Positions 5,617 to 11,188 of a DNA stretch of 11,188 nt are shown in pieces. Source of the DNA: JALZAI01 sp038212215 (GTDB lineage Bacteria; Actinomycetota; Actinomycetes; Mycobacteriales; Jatrophihabitantaceae); assembly GCA_038212215.1 (NCBI GenBank), contig JBBQUT010000066.1:1-11188 (forward strand), written 5' to 3'. The stretch's first letter is position 1. Each line of letters begins with the position of its first letter. The notes under the pieces are model-generated. The model was not told the origin of the DNA. It did no database searches and worked only from the letters and a program-made list of their open reading frames with translations. A program made the position numbers and the translations under genes.

Positions 5617-6804
5617 ATGACGGGCGCACCGCAGCACACCCGGACCGGGCACCACCAGTCCCACTCCGCCGGACCGACACCCGAGCTGGGCGCCGCGACG
5701 CTGACCTGGCAGCAGCTGACCGACGTGGTGTGCGCCGCGGTCGCCCGCCGGGTCGAGCTGCGTTCCGCCGACGCCACCCCCCTCGCCGAAGCGTCCACCG
5801 CCATCTCCACCGAGGCGGTGTTCCGGGTGCACGGCACCGCCCTGGACCTTGGCCGCCCGCTGTCTTGGGCGGTGTTCCTGAAGGTGCTGCGCTCGCCGCG
5901 GCACTGGCCCGGGATCGCCGCCGTGCCCGCCCTGCTGCGGCCGCAGTTCATCGCGGGATTCCCCTGGCGGGTCGAGGCCGACGCGCTCGGCTCGGACCTG
6001 CCCGACCGGCTGCCACCGGGCATCCGCACCCCCCGGGTGCTGCGCATCGACGAGCTCGGCGACGACCGGGTCGCGCTGTGGCTGGAGTACGTCCACACCG
6101 ACCAGCCCACACCCTGGCCCGCCACCCGGTACGCCGCCGCCGCCCAGCTGCTCGGGCGATGGGCCGGCCGCCGGCTCACCGACCGGACCCCGACGGCCGC
6201 CGGGCCCGGCTACGGGCTACGCGGAATGACCGAGGGACTGCTCACCCACCGCGTCTTCCCTCAGCTCCGCGACGGCCAGCTCTGGACCCACCCGCTGCTG
6301 GCCACCGCCCAGGGCCGCGCCCTGCGCCAGGACCTGCTCTCCCTGACCGACACCGTCCCTGCGCTGCTCGACGCCCTGGACGCCCGCCCGCGTTCGATCG
6401 GGCACGGTGACGCCTGCCCGCAGAACCTGCTCGTCCCCGCCGACGCCCCGGCCAGCTTCGTCGCCATCGACATCTCCTGGCAGAGCCCCGAAGCCCTCGG
6501 CTTCGACCTGGCGCAACTGCTCGTCGGCCGGGCCCACACCGGCGAGCTGCCCCTCAGCGACCTGCCCGCGCTGCACGACACCGTCATCACCGCCTACCAG
6601 ACCGGGCTGCGCAAAGAAGGCCACCACGTCGACCGGGCCGACATCACTTTCGGCTGCGACACGGCGCTCCTGATCCGCAGCGCCTTCACCGCGCTCCCCC
6701 TGGAACAGCCCCCCCAGCCCACACCCACGCACCACACCGAGCTCCACCGTCGCCTGGCGCTCACCCGCTACCTCACCGACCGAGGGCTCGCTCTGCAGCC
6801 CTGA
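5617..6804 (+). CDS. APH-fold phosphotransferase (aminoglycoside phosphotransferase family)
   Basis: The 395-residue product carries the APH/choline-kinase-type catalytic centre: HGDACPQN (263-270, catalytic Asp265 and metal-binding Asn270) and IDISW (284-288, the DFG-like Asp285). VFLKVL (86-91) supplies the likely ATP-binding lysine. The first 30 residues are polar, His- and Pro-rich and probably disordered. ATG 5617 follows GGGCGAGG closely. Family members phosphorylate aminoglycosides, macrolides, sugars, homoserine or other small alcohols, and nothing here decides the substrate. There is no signal peptide, so it is cytosolic. A divergent TetR gene and an exported protein 65 bp downstream suggest an inducible unit, perhaps for resistance or detoxification. 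Calling it an aminoglycoside resistance gene would go beyond the evidence. Confidence 0.85.
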   Translation: MTGAPQHTRTGHHQSHSAGPTPELGAATLTWQQLTDVVCAAVARRVELRSADATPLAEASTAISTEAVFRVHGTALDLGRPLSWAVFLKVLRSPRHWPGIAAVPALLRPQFIAGFPWRVEADALGSDLPDRLPPGIRTPRVLRIDELGDDRVALWLEYVHTDQPTPWPATRYAAAAQLLGRWAGRRLTDRTPTAAGPGYGLRGMTEGLLTHRVFPQLRDGQLWTHPLLATAQGRALRQDLLSLTDTVPALLDALDARPRSIGHGDACPQNLLVPADAPASFVAIDISWQSPEALGFDLAQLLVGRAHTGELPLSDLPALHDTVITAYQTGLRKEGHHVDRADITFGCDTALLIRSAFTALPLEQPPQPTPTHHTELHRRLALTRYLTDRGLALQP

Positions 6805-6833
6805 ACCGCGCCCGCACAACCACCCATACCGAC

Positions 6834-6847
6834 GGGCCGACCGGCCC
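6834..6847 (+). repeat. Small hairpin before the exported-protein gene
   Basis: GGGCC (6834-6838) and GGCCC (6843-6847) with a 4-nt loop lie in the 65-bp gap, ending 11 nt before the ribosome binding site. It could lower read-through or stabilise the downstream message. A stem this short in GC-rich DNA may be chance. Confidence 0.2.
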
Positions 6848-6869
6848 TCGGACGACACAAGGAGAACTC

Positions 6870-7436
6870 ATGATGATCACCACGACCCGCCGCTCCGCCG
6901 CCCCGCACACCAACCACACCCGCTCGCACCGGACCGCCCGAAGCCTGGTCGCCGCCACCGCGCTGCTCGCCGCCCCGGTCCTCGCCGGCGTTCTCGGATT
7001 CAGCGCCCCCGCCTACGCCGCCCCGGCCACAGCCAGCCTCAACCTGACCGACGGCACGGCCATCGGCAACCTGAACCCCGGCAGCCAGTGGGTCGTCAAC
7101 GGCACCGGCTTGGCGCCGAGCCGGTCGGACGTTCAAGTCTGGATCATGAAGGCGAGCACGTGGACGACGCTGGAGTATCAGAGCGGGCAGTCCACCACCG
7201 CGCCGTACTACTCGACGAACTGCACCGCGACCTGCTACTTCTTGCCCGGCGGCCGCATGACCGCCCGCGGCAGCACCGTCGCGTGGGGGACCCCCGACGG
7301 ATTTCACGGGACGAATGTGCTGCACTGGCTGGAATGCGCGACGACCTACCAGGCCGTGTCCTACGACCCCGTCGACGGCTGGGTCTACAGCAACCTTCTG
7401 ACCGAGCCGGCCTGCCCCCCGCCCTTCAAGGGGTAG
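6870..7436 (+). CDS. Exported four-cysteine protein of unknown function
   Basis: AAGGAG at 5-nt spacing precedes ATG 6870; ATG 6873 is a near-equivalent second start. The 188-residue product begins with a long basic region (TTRRSAAPHTNHTRSHRTAR), a hydrophobic core (about 26-44) and SAPAYA before AP, a convincing Sec signal peptide with cleavage after about residue 50. It has no twin-arginine motif and no lipobox. The mature part, about 138 residues, is Thr/Ser/Trp/Tyr-rich with four cysteines (118, 122, 156, 182), which could form two disulphides, and predicted beta character. I recognise no family. It probably shares a transcript with the phosphotransferase gene. Possible roles are a small secreted binding protein or an inhibitor-type beta-sandwich; neither is demonstrated. 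Confidence 0.75.
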   Translation: MMITTTRRSAAPHTNHTRSHRTARSLVAATALLAAPVLAGVLGFSAPAYAAPATASLNLTDGTAIGNLNPGSQWVVNGTGLAPSRSDVQVWIMKASTWTTLEYQSGQSTTAPYYSTNCTATCYFLPGGRMTARGSTVAWGTPDGFHGTNVLHWLECATTYQAVSYDPVDGWVYSNLLTEPACPPPFKG

Positions 7437-7792
7437 TGGCCGACGCTGTGAAGTCCCCCGCGGCGGCTTCCCGGCCCGAGGGTGCTCCGCCGCCGTGTCC
7501 AGCCGTGACACGGCCGGCGCCGACTGACCGAATCACGTCCCGATAGCGACCCGTCTAGGGGGCGCATCTGGCCGGACTCAACAACCGCGGCATGCAAGCG
7601 TTCGCCGAACGCGTTGATTCCCGCAAGACCCGCCCGGGTCATTGCCCGGTCAGGGTCGCTCTCTCGGCACGCATAAGGACTCATCGGCGCGCTGAGGTGT
7701 CGCTGCCGAAGACGCGCAGATCGACGGTAGGCGCGTGTCCTGGTGCTGCCTGTGTGGCGCCGGACCGTTCGACCGGCGTGTGCGCGGTGCGG
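7437..7792. other. Convergent intergenic region with terminator-like hairpins
   Basis: This 356-bp stretch lies between the stop of the exported-protein gene and the stop of the quinone oxidoreductase gene, so transcripts from both sides end here. It holds a hairpin at 7492-7514 and overlapping GC stems at 7627-7650 (GACCCG/CGGGTC, then CCGGG/CCCGG). Short open frames on both strands (for example 7592-7804 plus) show no family similarity or start signal. I see no gene. Confidence 0.5.
7492..7514 (+). terminator. Probable terminator of the phosphotransferase/exported-protein unit
   Basis: Perfect 8-bp stem GCCGTGTC (7492-7499) / GACACGGC (7507-7514) with a 7-nt loop, 55 bp past the exported-protein stop. 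There is no T-run, as is common for actinobacterial terminators. Its placement between convergent genes supports the call. Confidence 0.45.
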
Positions 7793-8695
7793 CTAGGGCA
7801 GTAGTACGAGTTTTCCGCGGACGTGCCCGGCCTGACTGACCGCCAACGCATCGGCGGCGCGATCCATCGGGAAGGTTTGCACCTTGATCACGAGCTTGCC
7901 CTGCTCGAGCAGGCCGGCGGCTTCGGCGAGGGCGTCGAAGGGGTGGGCGTCGGCCCCGCCGCCGGTGATCTGGACGCCGGATTCGCCGGCACCGAAGTTG
8001 GCGATCGTGACTACGTGGCGGGGCTGCTCGACAAGGCCGATCAGCACGTCGATCGGGGTCTTGCCGGCGACGTCGACGACGCCGGCGATCATGGCGTCGG
8101 CAGCACCACGCACCCGCTCTGCGACGCCGTCGCCATACAGCACCGGTGTCGCGCCGATCTCGCGCAGGTAGTCCTGATTGTCCTGACCCGCTGATGCCAC
8201 CACGCGCAGGCCCCGCGCGACGGCCAGTTGAACGGTGACCGCGCCGACGCCGCCCGCGCCGCCGTCGATGAAGATCGTGTCACCGCGCGCGACGCCGAGC
8301 AGGCGCAACACGCGCTCCGCTGTCTCGCCGGCGACCCCGGCGGCGGCCGCCACGGCCCAGTCCAGGGACGGATGCTTCGCCGCCCATGCGTCGAGCACCG
8401 CGAACTGCGCGTCGGTGCTCTGGCCCGTACCGAACACCTCATCGCCCACCGACACACCTGTTACCCCATCGCCGACCTCGTCCACGACCCCGGACGCGTC
8501 GAAGCCGAGCATGCCGGGGCCTTCGAGCGCCTCGCCACCGGACATCGCACCGGACAGCAGTTTCCAGTCCAGTGGGTTGACACTGGCCGCGCGGACGGCG
8601 ACGCGAACCTGCCCGGCCCCGGCGTGCGGCTCGCCAGTCTCGACTACCTCAAGCTGATCCGGCCCTCCAAAGGCGTGGTACTGCAATGCAAGCAT
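7793..8695 (-). CDS. Zinc-independent NADP-dependent quinone oxidoreductase (MDR family)
   Basis: The 300-residue product is a medium-chain dehydrogenase/reductase of the quinone-oxidoreductase type. It has a GroES-like N-terminal domain with SVNPLDWK (38-45) and a Rossmann domain with GGAGGVGAVTVQLA (145-158) and the preceding AAGVAGETAERVL (118-130). The structural-zinc cysteine cluster of alcohol dehydrogenases is absent. It would transfer hydride from NADPH to quinones or activated enones in the cytosol. ATG 8695 is fixed by AAAGGAG at 6-nt spacing; upstream in-frame codons lack such a site. It lies 200 bp downstream of the FAD monooxygenase on the same strand, so co-transcription is possible, but the gap leaves room for a separate promoter. 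Confidence 0.9.
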   Translation of the reverse strand: MLALQYHAFGGPDQLEVVETGEPHAGAGQVRVAVRAASVNPLDWKLLSGAMSGGEALEGPGMLGFDASGVVDEVGDGVTGVSVGDEVFGTGQSTDAQFAVLDAWAAKHPSLDWAVAAAAGVAGETAERVLRLLGVARGDTIFIDGGAGGVGAVTVQLAVARGLRVVASAGQDNQDYLREIGATPVLYGDGVAERVRGAADAMIAGVVDVAGKTPIDVLIGLVEQPRHVVTIANFGAGESGVQITGGGADAHPFDALAEAAGLLEQGKLVIKVQTFPMDRAADALAVSQAGHVRGKLVLLP

Positions 8696-8876
8696 CCGGG
8701 TCTCCTTTCGCTGGTCCGCTTCTGCTAGCGCAAGCACGTCGCGAGTCGACCTATTCCACCGCACACGTTCGCGCAGCCGGACCCATCTGTGCGCCCACAC
8801 CTTGTCGATCAGGCGACGTCGACTTGCACCTATCGAGACGGTTCAACCGCACGCTGTCGGCGGCATGGTCGGGCGC

Positions 8877-8897
8877 AGGCCTGCTCTGCCGAGGCCT
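8877..8897 (-). terminator. Hairpin overlapping the monooxygenase stop codon
   Basis: AGGCCT (8877-8882) and AGGCCT (8892-8897), itself self-complementary, can pair around a 9-nt loop. The stem includes bases of the monooxygenase stop (8896-8898). With GCAGGCCTGC at 8875-8884 several folds compete. It might terminate or process the monooxygenase transcript before the quinone oxidoreductase. There is no T-run. Confidence 0.25.
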
Positions 8898-10131
8898 AGG
8901 AACGTGCAGGCGGGGCGGTTGGTGGACCGGCGGTCGTCCCGGAGTCGGGCACGCCTTCGTAGGCGGGCAGCTCGGGGCCGTTGACCGCACGCTCGATCAG
9001 GGCGGTGAGGGCGTCCATGTCGGGCTCCGGGCTCGGCTCGGCGTCCGGGCCGGGGGCGGCTGCTCGGGCGGTGAGCATCTGCACGTGCATGCGGCCGATC
9101 TCCTGGTTGGCCTCGACGTACGAGCGCATCCGCTCCTCGTAGCCAGCGAAGCCCGCCGCGGGATCCCAGTCGGCGGCGGCGAGCTCCCCAGCCAGCATGT
9201 TGGCGCCGACCACGGCCAGTCCGGTGCCGGCGCCGGACATCGGCGACGCGCTGAACGCCGCGTCTCCGAGAAGCCCCACCCGCCCGCTGGACCAGCGGTC
9301 CAACACCACCTGGGCGACCTGATCGAGATAGAAGTCCGGGGTGTCGTCCAGGTGCGCAAGGATGCGCGGGGTCAACCAGCCAAAGCCGGCCATCTGCTCG
9401 CGCAGCAGCTGCTTCTGCGCCTGGACGTCGCGGTGGTCGATGTCGAAGTCGGGCGTGGGGAAGGACATCATGGCGATCGCCCGGCTGGCGTCGTGGATGG
9501 GCCGCAGCCCTGCCGAGCGCCCTGCCTCCTGGTAGTTGATCAGCCAGCGGTCCAGCCCGAACTCGTTGGGCACGCTGTAGAAAGCCAGCACCAGCCCGAG
9601 GTGACGGACGAACTGCTCGCGCCGCCCGAAGACCATCGTCCTCAGCGCCGAGTGCAGCCCATCAGCGCCGATCACGAGGTCGAAGCGTCGGCGGTCGCCG
9701 CTCGCGAAGGTCACGATGACCCCGTCGGCGTCCTGGGCGAGCTCGGCGATCCGGTCGGCGAAGACATACTCCACATCGTCGCGGGTGTCGTCGTAAAGCA
9801 CCCGGGAAAAGTCTCCGCGCAGGACCTCGATCTCCGAGATGTACCCGTCGCCGTCGTCATCGTCTGCGCGGTAGGTCTCCAGCACGTTGCCGTCCGCGTC
9901 CACCGTGTACGCGCCGGCGGTGTCGGTGCACGCCGCCCGCACTGCGGCGTCGAGCCCCATCCGCCGGATGACTTCCTTGGCCACCCCGCGAGCGTCCACA
10001 GCCTGCCCACCCGGGCGTAGCCCGGGCGACTGCTCCACCACGGTCACCTCGGCACCCCGTCGGTGCAGCCAGTGGGCCAACGCAGGGCCCGCGATGCTCG
10101 CGCCTGATACCAACACCCTGATGCTGCTCAT
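8896..10131 (-). CDS. Class A FAD-dependent monooxygenase (aromatic hydroxylase type)
   Basis: The 411-residue product has all three flavin-monooxygenase signatures: the dinucleotide fold GASIAG (10-15) with Glu33 at the end of the second strand, the DG motif VIGADGLHSALR (153-164) and the GD motif VGLLGDAAFSASPMSG (285-300). Family enzymes use NAD(P)H and O2 to hydroxylate aromatic or polyketide-like compounds; tetracycline- and rifamycin-modifying enzymes belong to the same superfamily. The substrate cannot be read here. The C-terminal 60 residues are Pro/Glu/Ala-rich and probably loosely ordered. ATG 10131 follows AAGGGG at 5-nt spacing. A reductase of the F420 type lies upstream and a quinone oxidoreductase downstream, consistent with a redox or detoxification cluster. 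Confidence 0.9.
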   Translation of the reverse strand: MSSIRVLVSGASIAGPALAHWLHRRGAEVTVVEQSPGLRPGGQAVDARGVAKEVIRRMGLDAAVRAACTDTAGAYTVDADGNVLETYRADDDDGDGYISEIEVLRGDFSRVLYDDTRDDVEYVFADRIAELAQDADGVIVTFASGDRRRFDLVIGADGLHSALRTMVFGRREQFVRHLGLVLAFYSVPNEFGLDRWLINYQEAGRSAGLRPIHDASRAIAMMSFPTPDFDIDHRDVQAQKQLLREQMAGFGWLTPRILAHLDDTPDFYLDQVAQVVLDRWSSGRVGLLGDAAFSASPMSGAGTGLAVVGANMLAGELAAADWDPAAGFAGYEERMRSYVEANQEIGRMHVQMLTARAAAPGPDAEPSPEPDMDALTALIERAVNGPELPAYEGVPDSGTTAGPPTAPPARS

Positions 10132-10159
10132 CGTGTCCCCTTCTCGTCCGCCTCATGAC

Positions 10160-10180
10160 GGGCCTGGAGCCTGTAGGCCC
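10160..10180 (-). promoter_or_regulatory. Leader hairpin upstream of the monooxygenase gene
   Basis: GGGCCT (10160-10165) and AGGCCC (10175-10180) with a 9-nt loop end 18 bp before the AAGGGG ribosome binding site (10137-10142) on the minus strand. It would be part of the 5' leader of the monooxygenase message or the core of an operator. Function is unknown. Confidence 0.25.
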
Positions 10181-10200
10181 TCCGGCGGTAGTACCCGTAC

Positions 10201-10248
10201 ATGATCTCGGCCGTGGCAGCGGGCATCTGCGGCAGGTCCCGAGATCAT
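10201..10248. repeat. 10-bp perfect inverted repeat with 28-bp spacer
   Basis: ATGATCTCGG (10201-10210) and CCGAGATCAT (10239-10248) are exact reverse complements. The spacer contains a small GCAG/CTGC hairpin. The repeat lies 70-117 bp upstream of the monooxygenase start in an otherwise featureless 298-bp gap (10132-10429). It could be a paired operator, a transcript hairpin, or the footprint of a small mobile sequence. The AT-richer arms stand out from the GC-rich surroundings. Confidence 0.45.
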
Positions 10249-10429
10249 CGGCGTGCGGGGACTGGCGAACGCGCATTCCATCAGCGGAGGGCATGCATAC
10301 AAATCCATCTGTGCCTTGCGGCTCGCGGGCCGGCGCGCTCGATATCGACGGTTCCTGTCCGCTCAAATGGGCTTGGGTAGCGCTCCGGCCTGGTGACGGC
10401 TAATGCGCGCTCGCCTCGTGCTGTGCTGG

Positions 10430-10849
10430 TTACTCGTCGGCGAGGATCACTAGCGCCAGTGGGCTGTGGGACAACCACTCGTCGAGGTCACCGTGGGGCC
10501 ACGGGCTGTCCGGGGACCAGCGGGCGTTGTATTCCTCGACTACGGGCTTGAGGATGTCGCGACGCTGATCGGGTTCGGTGATGAGCGTTGCTGTGGCTCG
10601 CAGATCGGCCCGCACCCGGTTCTTCAGGTGGAACGTGAACGTTGGGTTGGCCTCAAGGTTGATCAGCCAATCCCGGCGCCTGGGTCCGGGCACGCCGGTC
10701 AGATAGATCGCGTCGCCGATGCGGTAGAAGCAGATTTCGATACGCCGCTCCTGGCCGCTGCGGCGCCCGACGGTCGTAATGTCGATCGTCCGCTCGGTGA
10801 GCGTCGCGGACGGCCCGACGTTGAGCGCCTGTCGGATGTCATCGCGCAT
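10430..10849 (-). CDS. Deazaflavin (F420)-dependent nitroreductase family protein (DUF385)
   Basis: The 139-residue product matches the DUF385/deazaflavin-dependent nitroreductase family, a split-barrel fold, in TVGRRSGQERRIEI (26-39), AIYLTG (47-52) and RDWLINLEANPTFTFHLK (59-76). Members use F420H2 to reduce quinones, nitro compounds and other activated substrates. F420 use is typical of actinobacteria but is not proven for each member. The length is normal for the family. GGAGGTG at 7-nt spacing fixes ATG 10849; an ATG at 10856 would be too close to that site and is out of frame. It ends 298 bp before the monooxygenase start, so the two are not tightly coupled. Confidence 0.88.
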   Translation of the reverse strand: MRDDIRQALNVGPSATLTERTIDITTVGRRSGQERRIEICFYRIGDAIYLTGVPGPRRRDWLINLEANPTFTFHLKNRVRADLRATATLITEPDQRRDILKPVVEEYNARWSPDSPWPHGDLDEWLSHSPLALVILADE

Positions 10850-10950
10850 CGCGCATCACCTCCTCGATTCGATCCAGTGTTCCTTGCTCGGCTGTACGAA
10901 CTGCCCGTCCGGTCTCGTACGTCGGCGTCTCCGCTGATCACTGAGCGCGG

Positions 10951-10978
10951 ATTGTACGTTGACACGAACGTTTGTTCG
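10951..10978 (-). promoter_or_regulatory. Likely promoter and operator of the DUF385 gene
   Basis: On the minus strand TACAAT (10956-10951) resembles a -10 box about 100 bp before the gene. Two nested inverted repeats sit where the -35 would be: ACGTT-N6-AACGT (10956-10971) and CGAAC-N4-GTTCG (10965-10978). No good -35 is present at 17-18 nt, which would suit an activator or repressor site overlapping a weak promoter. No regulator gene is adjacent inside the window. Confidence 0.3.
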
Positions 10979-11047
10979 ATGGGTCAAGCCGGGCCGATGT
11001 GCAAGGTGCCTTCAGCTCGATGAGATGCTCGAGAGGGTGGGCTGATG

Positions 11048-11188
11048 GAGCAATTGTCAATACCTGTGGATCGGGAGTTTCAGGCCGCGGTTTCGACGGA
11101 CGGCGTGATGGCTTGTTGATCTTCTGATCGTTCGAGGAGTTTGCCGTCGACAAAGGTTGCGCCGGCACGGACGAGCGCGACGAGGTGG
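11048..11188 (-). mobile_element. End of an insertion sequence entering from the right
   Basis: A transposase-like C-terminus (11080-11188) is followed on the minus strand by GATCCACAGGTATTGACAAT (11074-11055), the kind of sequence found at the ends of actinobacterial IS256-like elements, with an outward-reading TTGACA. The outer edge near 11048 is a guess. The rest of the element lies outside the window. Confidence 0.3.
11080..11188 (-). CDS. C-terminal end of a probable transposase (partial at the right edge)
   Basis: Thirty-five codons enter from the right edge and end at TGA (11082-11080). The peptide starts HLVALVRAGATFVDGKLLER and ends in a Glu/Gln/Ala-rich tail. It resembles the last residues of transposases of actinobacterial insertion sequences, most likely IS256-like, but I recall this only loosely. 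Codon use is GC-rich as in real genes. No catalytic residue falls in the visible part, so family and integrity are open. Confidence 0.35.
   Translation of the reverse strand, partial: HLVALVRAGATFVDGKLLERSEDQQAITPSVETAA

Noticed and set aside
5617..6804. A specific aminoglycoside resistance gene name
   Set aside because: Only the general APH catalytic motifs are present. The substrate cannot be assigned, so no symbol is given.
6217..6858. Open minus-strand frame of 213 codons opposite the phosphotransferase
   Set aside because: Gly/Val/Glu-rich shadow of the coding strand with no start signal or family.
7592..7804. 70-codon plus-strand frame between convergent genes
   Set aside because: No ribosome binding site, no similarity, Arg-rich random composition, and it overlaps the terminator-like stems.
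8686..10020. Open plus-strand frame of 444 codons
   Set aside because: It is antisense to the FAD monooxygenase, whose motifs and ribosome binding site are unambiguous.
8896..10131. Calling the monooxygenase TetX or Rox
   Set aside because: The three flavin motifs are common to the whole class A superfamily, and I see nothing diagnostic for tetracycline or rifamycin.
1..11188. CRISPR array, tRNA, rRNA, riboswitch or replication origin
   Set aside because: I found no regularly spaced repeats, no tRNA-like T-arm in a fitting context, no rRNA segments and no DnaA-box cluster on reading both strands.

Overview
The window is high-GC DNA with strongly GC-biased third codon positions, frequent GTG starts and families typical of actinomycetes (DUF3052, DUF5946, MASE1/GAF/SpoIIE phosphatase, deazaflavin-dependent nitroreductase family). 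I read it as an accessory, insertion-sequence-scarred stretch of an actinobacterial chromosome or large plasmid. The genus cannot be fixed from the sequence alone.

Left part (1-1.77 kb): the beginnings of two IS30-type transposases face outward, one leaving the window on the minus strand (1-88) and one truncated on the plus strand (1518-1667). Between them lie two intact small plus-strand genes, DUF3052 (246-650) and DUF5946 (909-1442). Each transposase start is abutted by the same kind of hairpin, CAACACC-N13-GGTGTTG. The right-hand IS30 fragment is fused at about 1640 to a beheaded DUF1905 gene.

Middle (1.8-4.95 kb): a small two-helix membrane protein (minus) lies back to back with a large plus-strand gene for a MASE1-GAF-SpoIIE-type membrane phosphatase (2152-4418). 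That gene carries three separate single-base frameshifts. A frameshifted tail of an ECF sigma factor (4519-4672, minus) follows. Decay is concentrated here.

Centre-right (4.78-7.44 kb): a TetR regulator (minus) diverges from an APH-fold phosphotransferase (5617-6804), which is followed after 65 bp by an unrecognised exported four-cysteine protein (6870-7436). This looks like a self-contained regulated unit. A 57-codon reading frame overlaps the TetR stop codon as TAATG.

Right part (7.8-11.19 kb): three minus-strand redox genes, each with its own good ribosome binding site, encode an F420-type (DUF385) reductase, a class A FAD monooxygenase and a zinc-independent quinone oxidoreductase. A set like this could modify aromatic or xenobiotic compounds. 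The last 110 bp are the end of another transposase gene entering from the right.

I found no CRISPR array, tRNA or rRNA. The best candidates for something undescribed are the TetR/phosphotransferase/exported-protein unit and the shared IS30 start hairpin. Neither is proven new by sequence alone.
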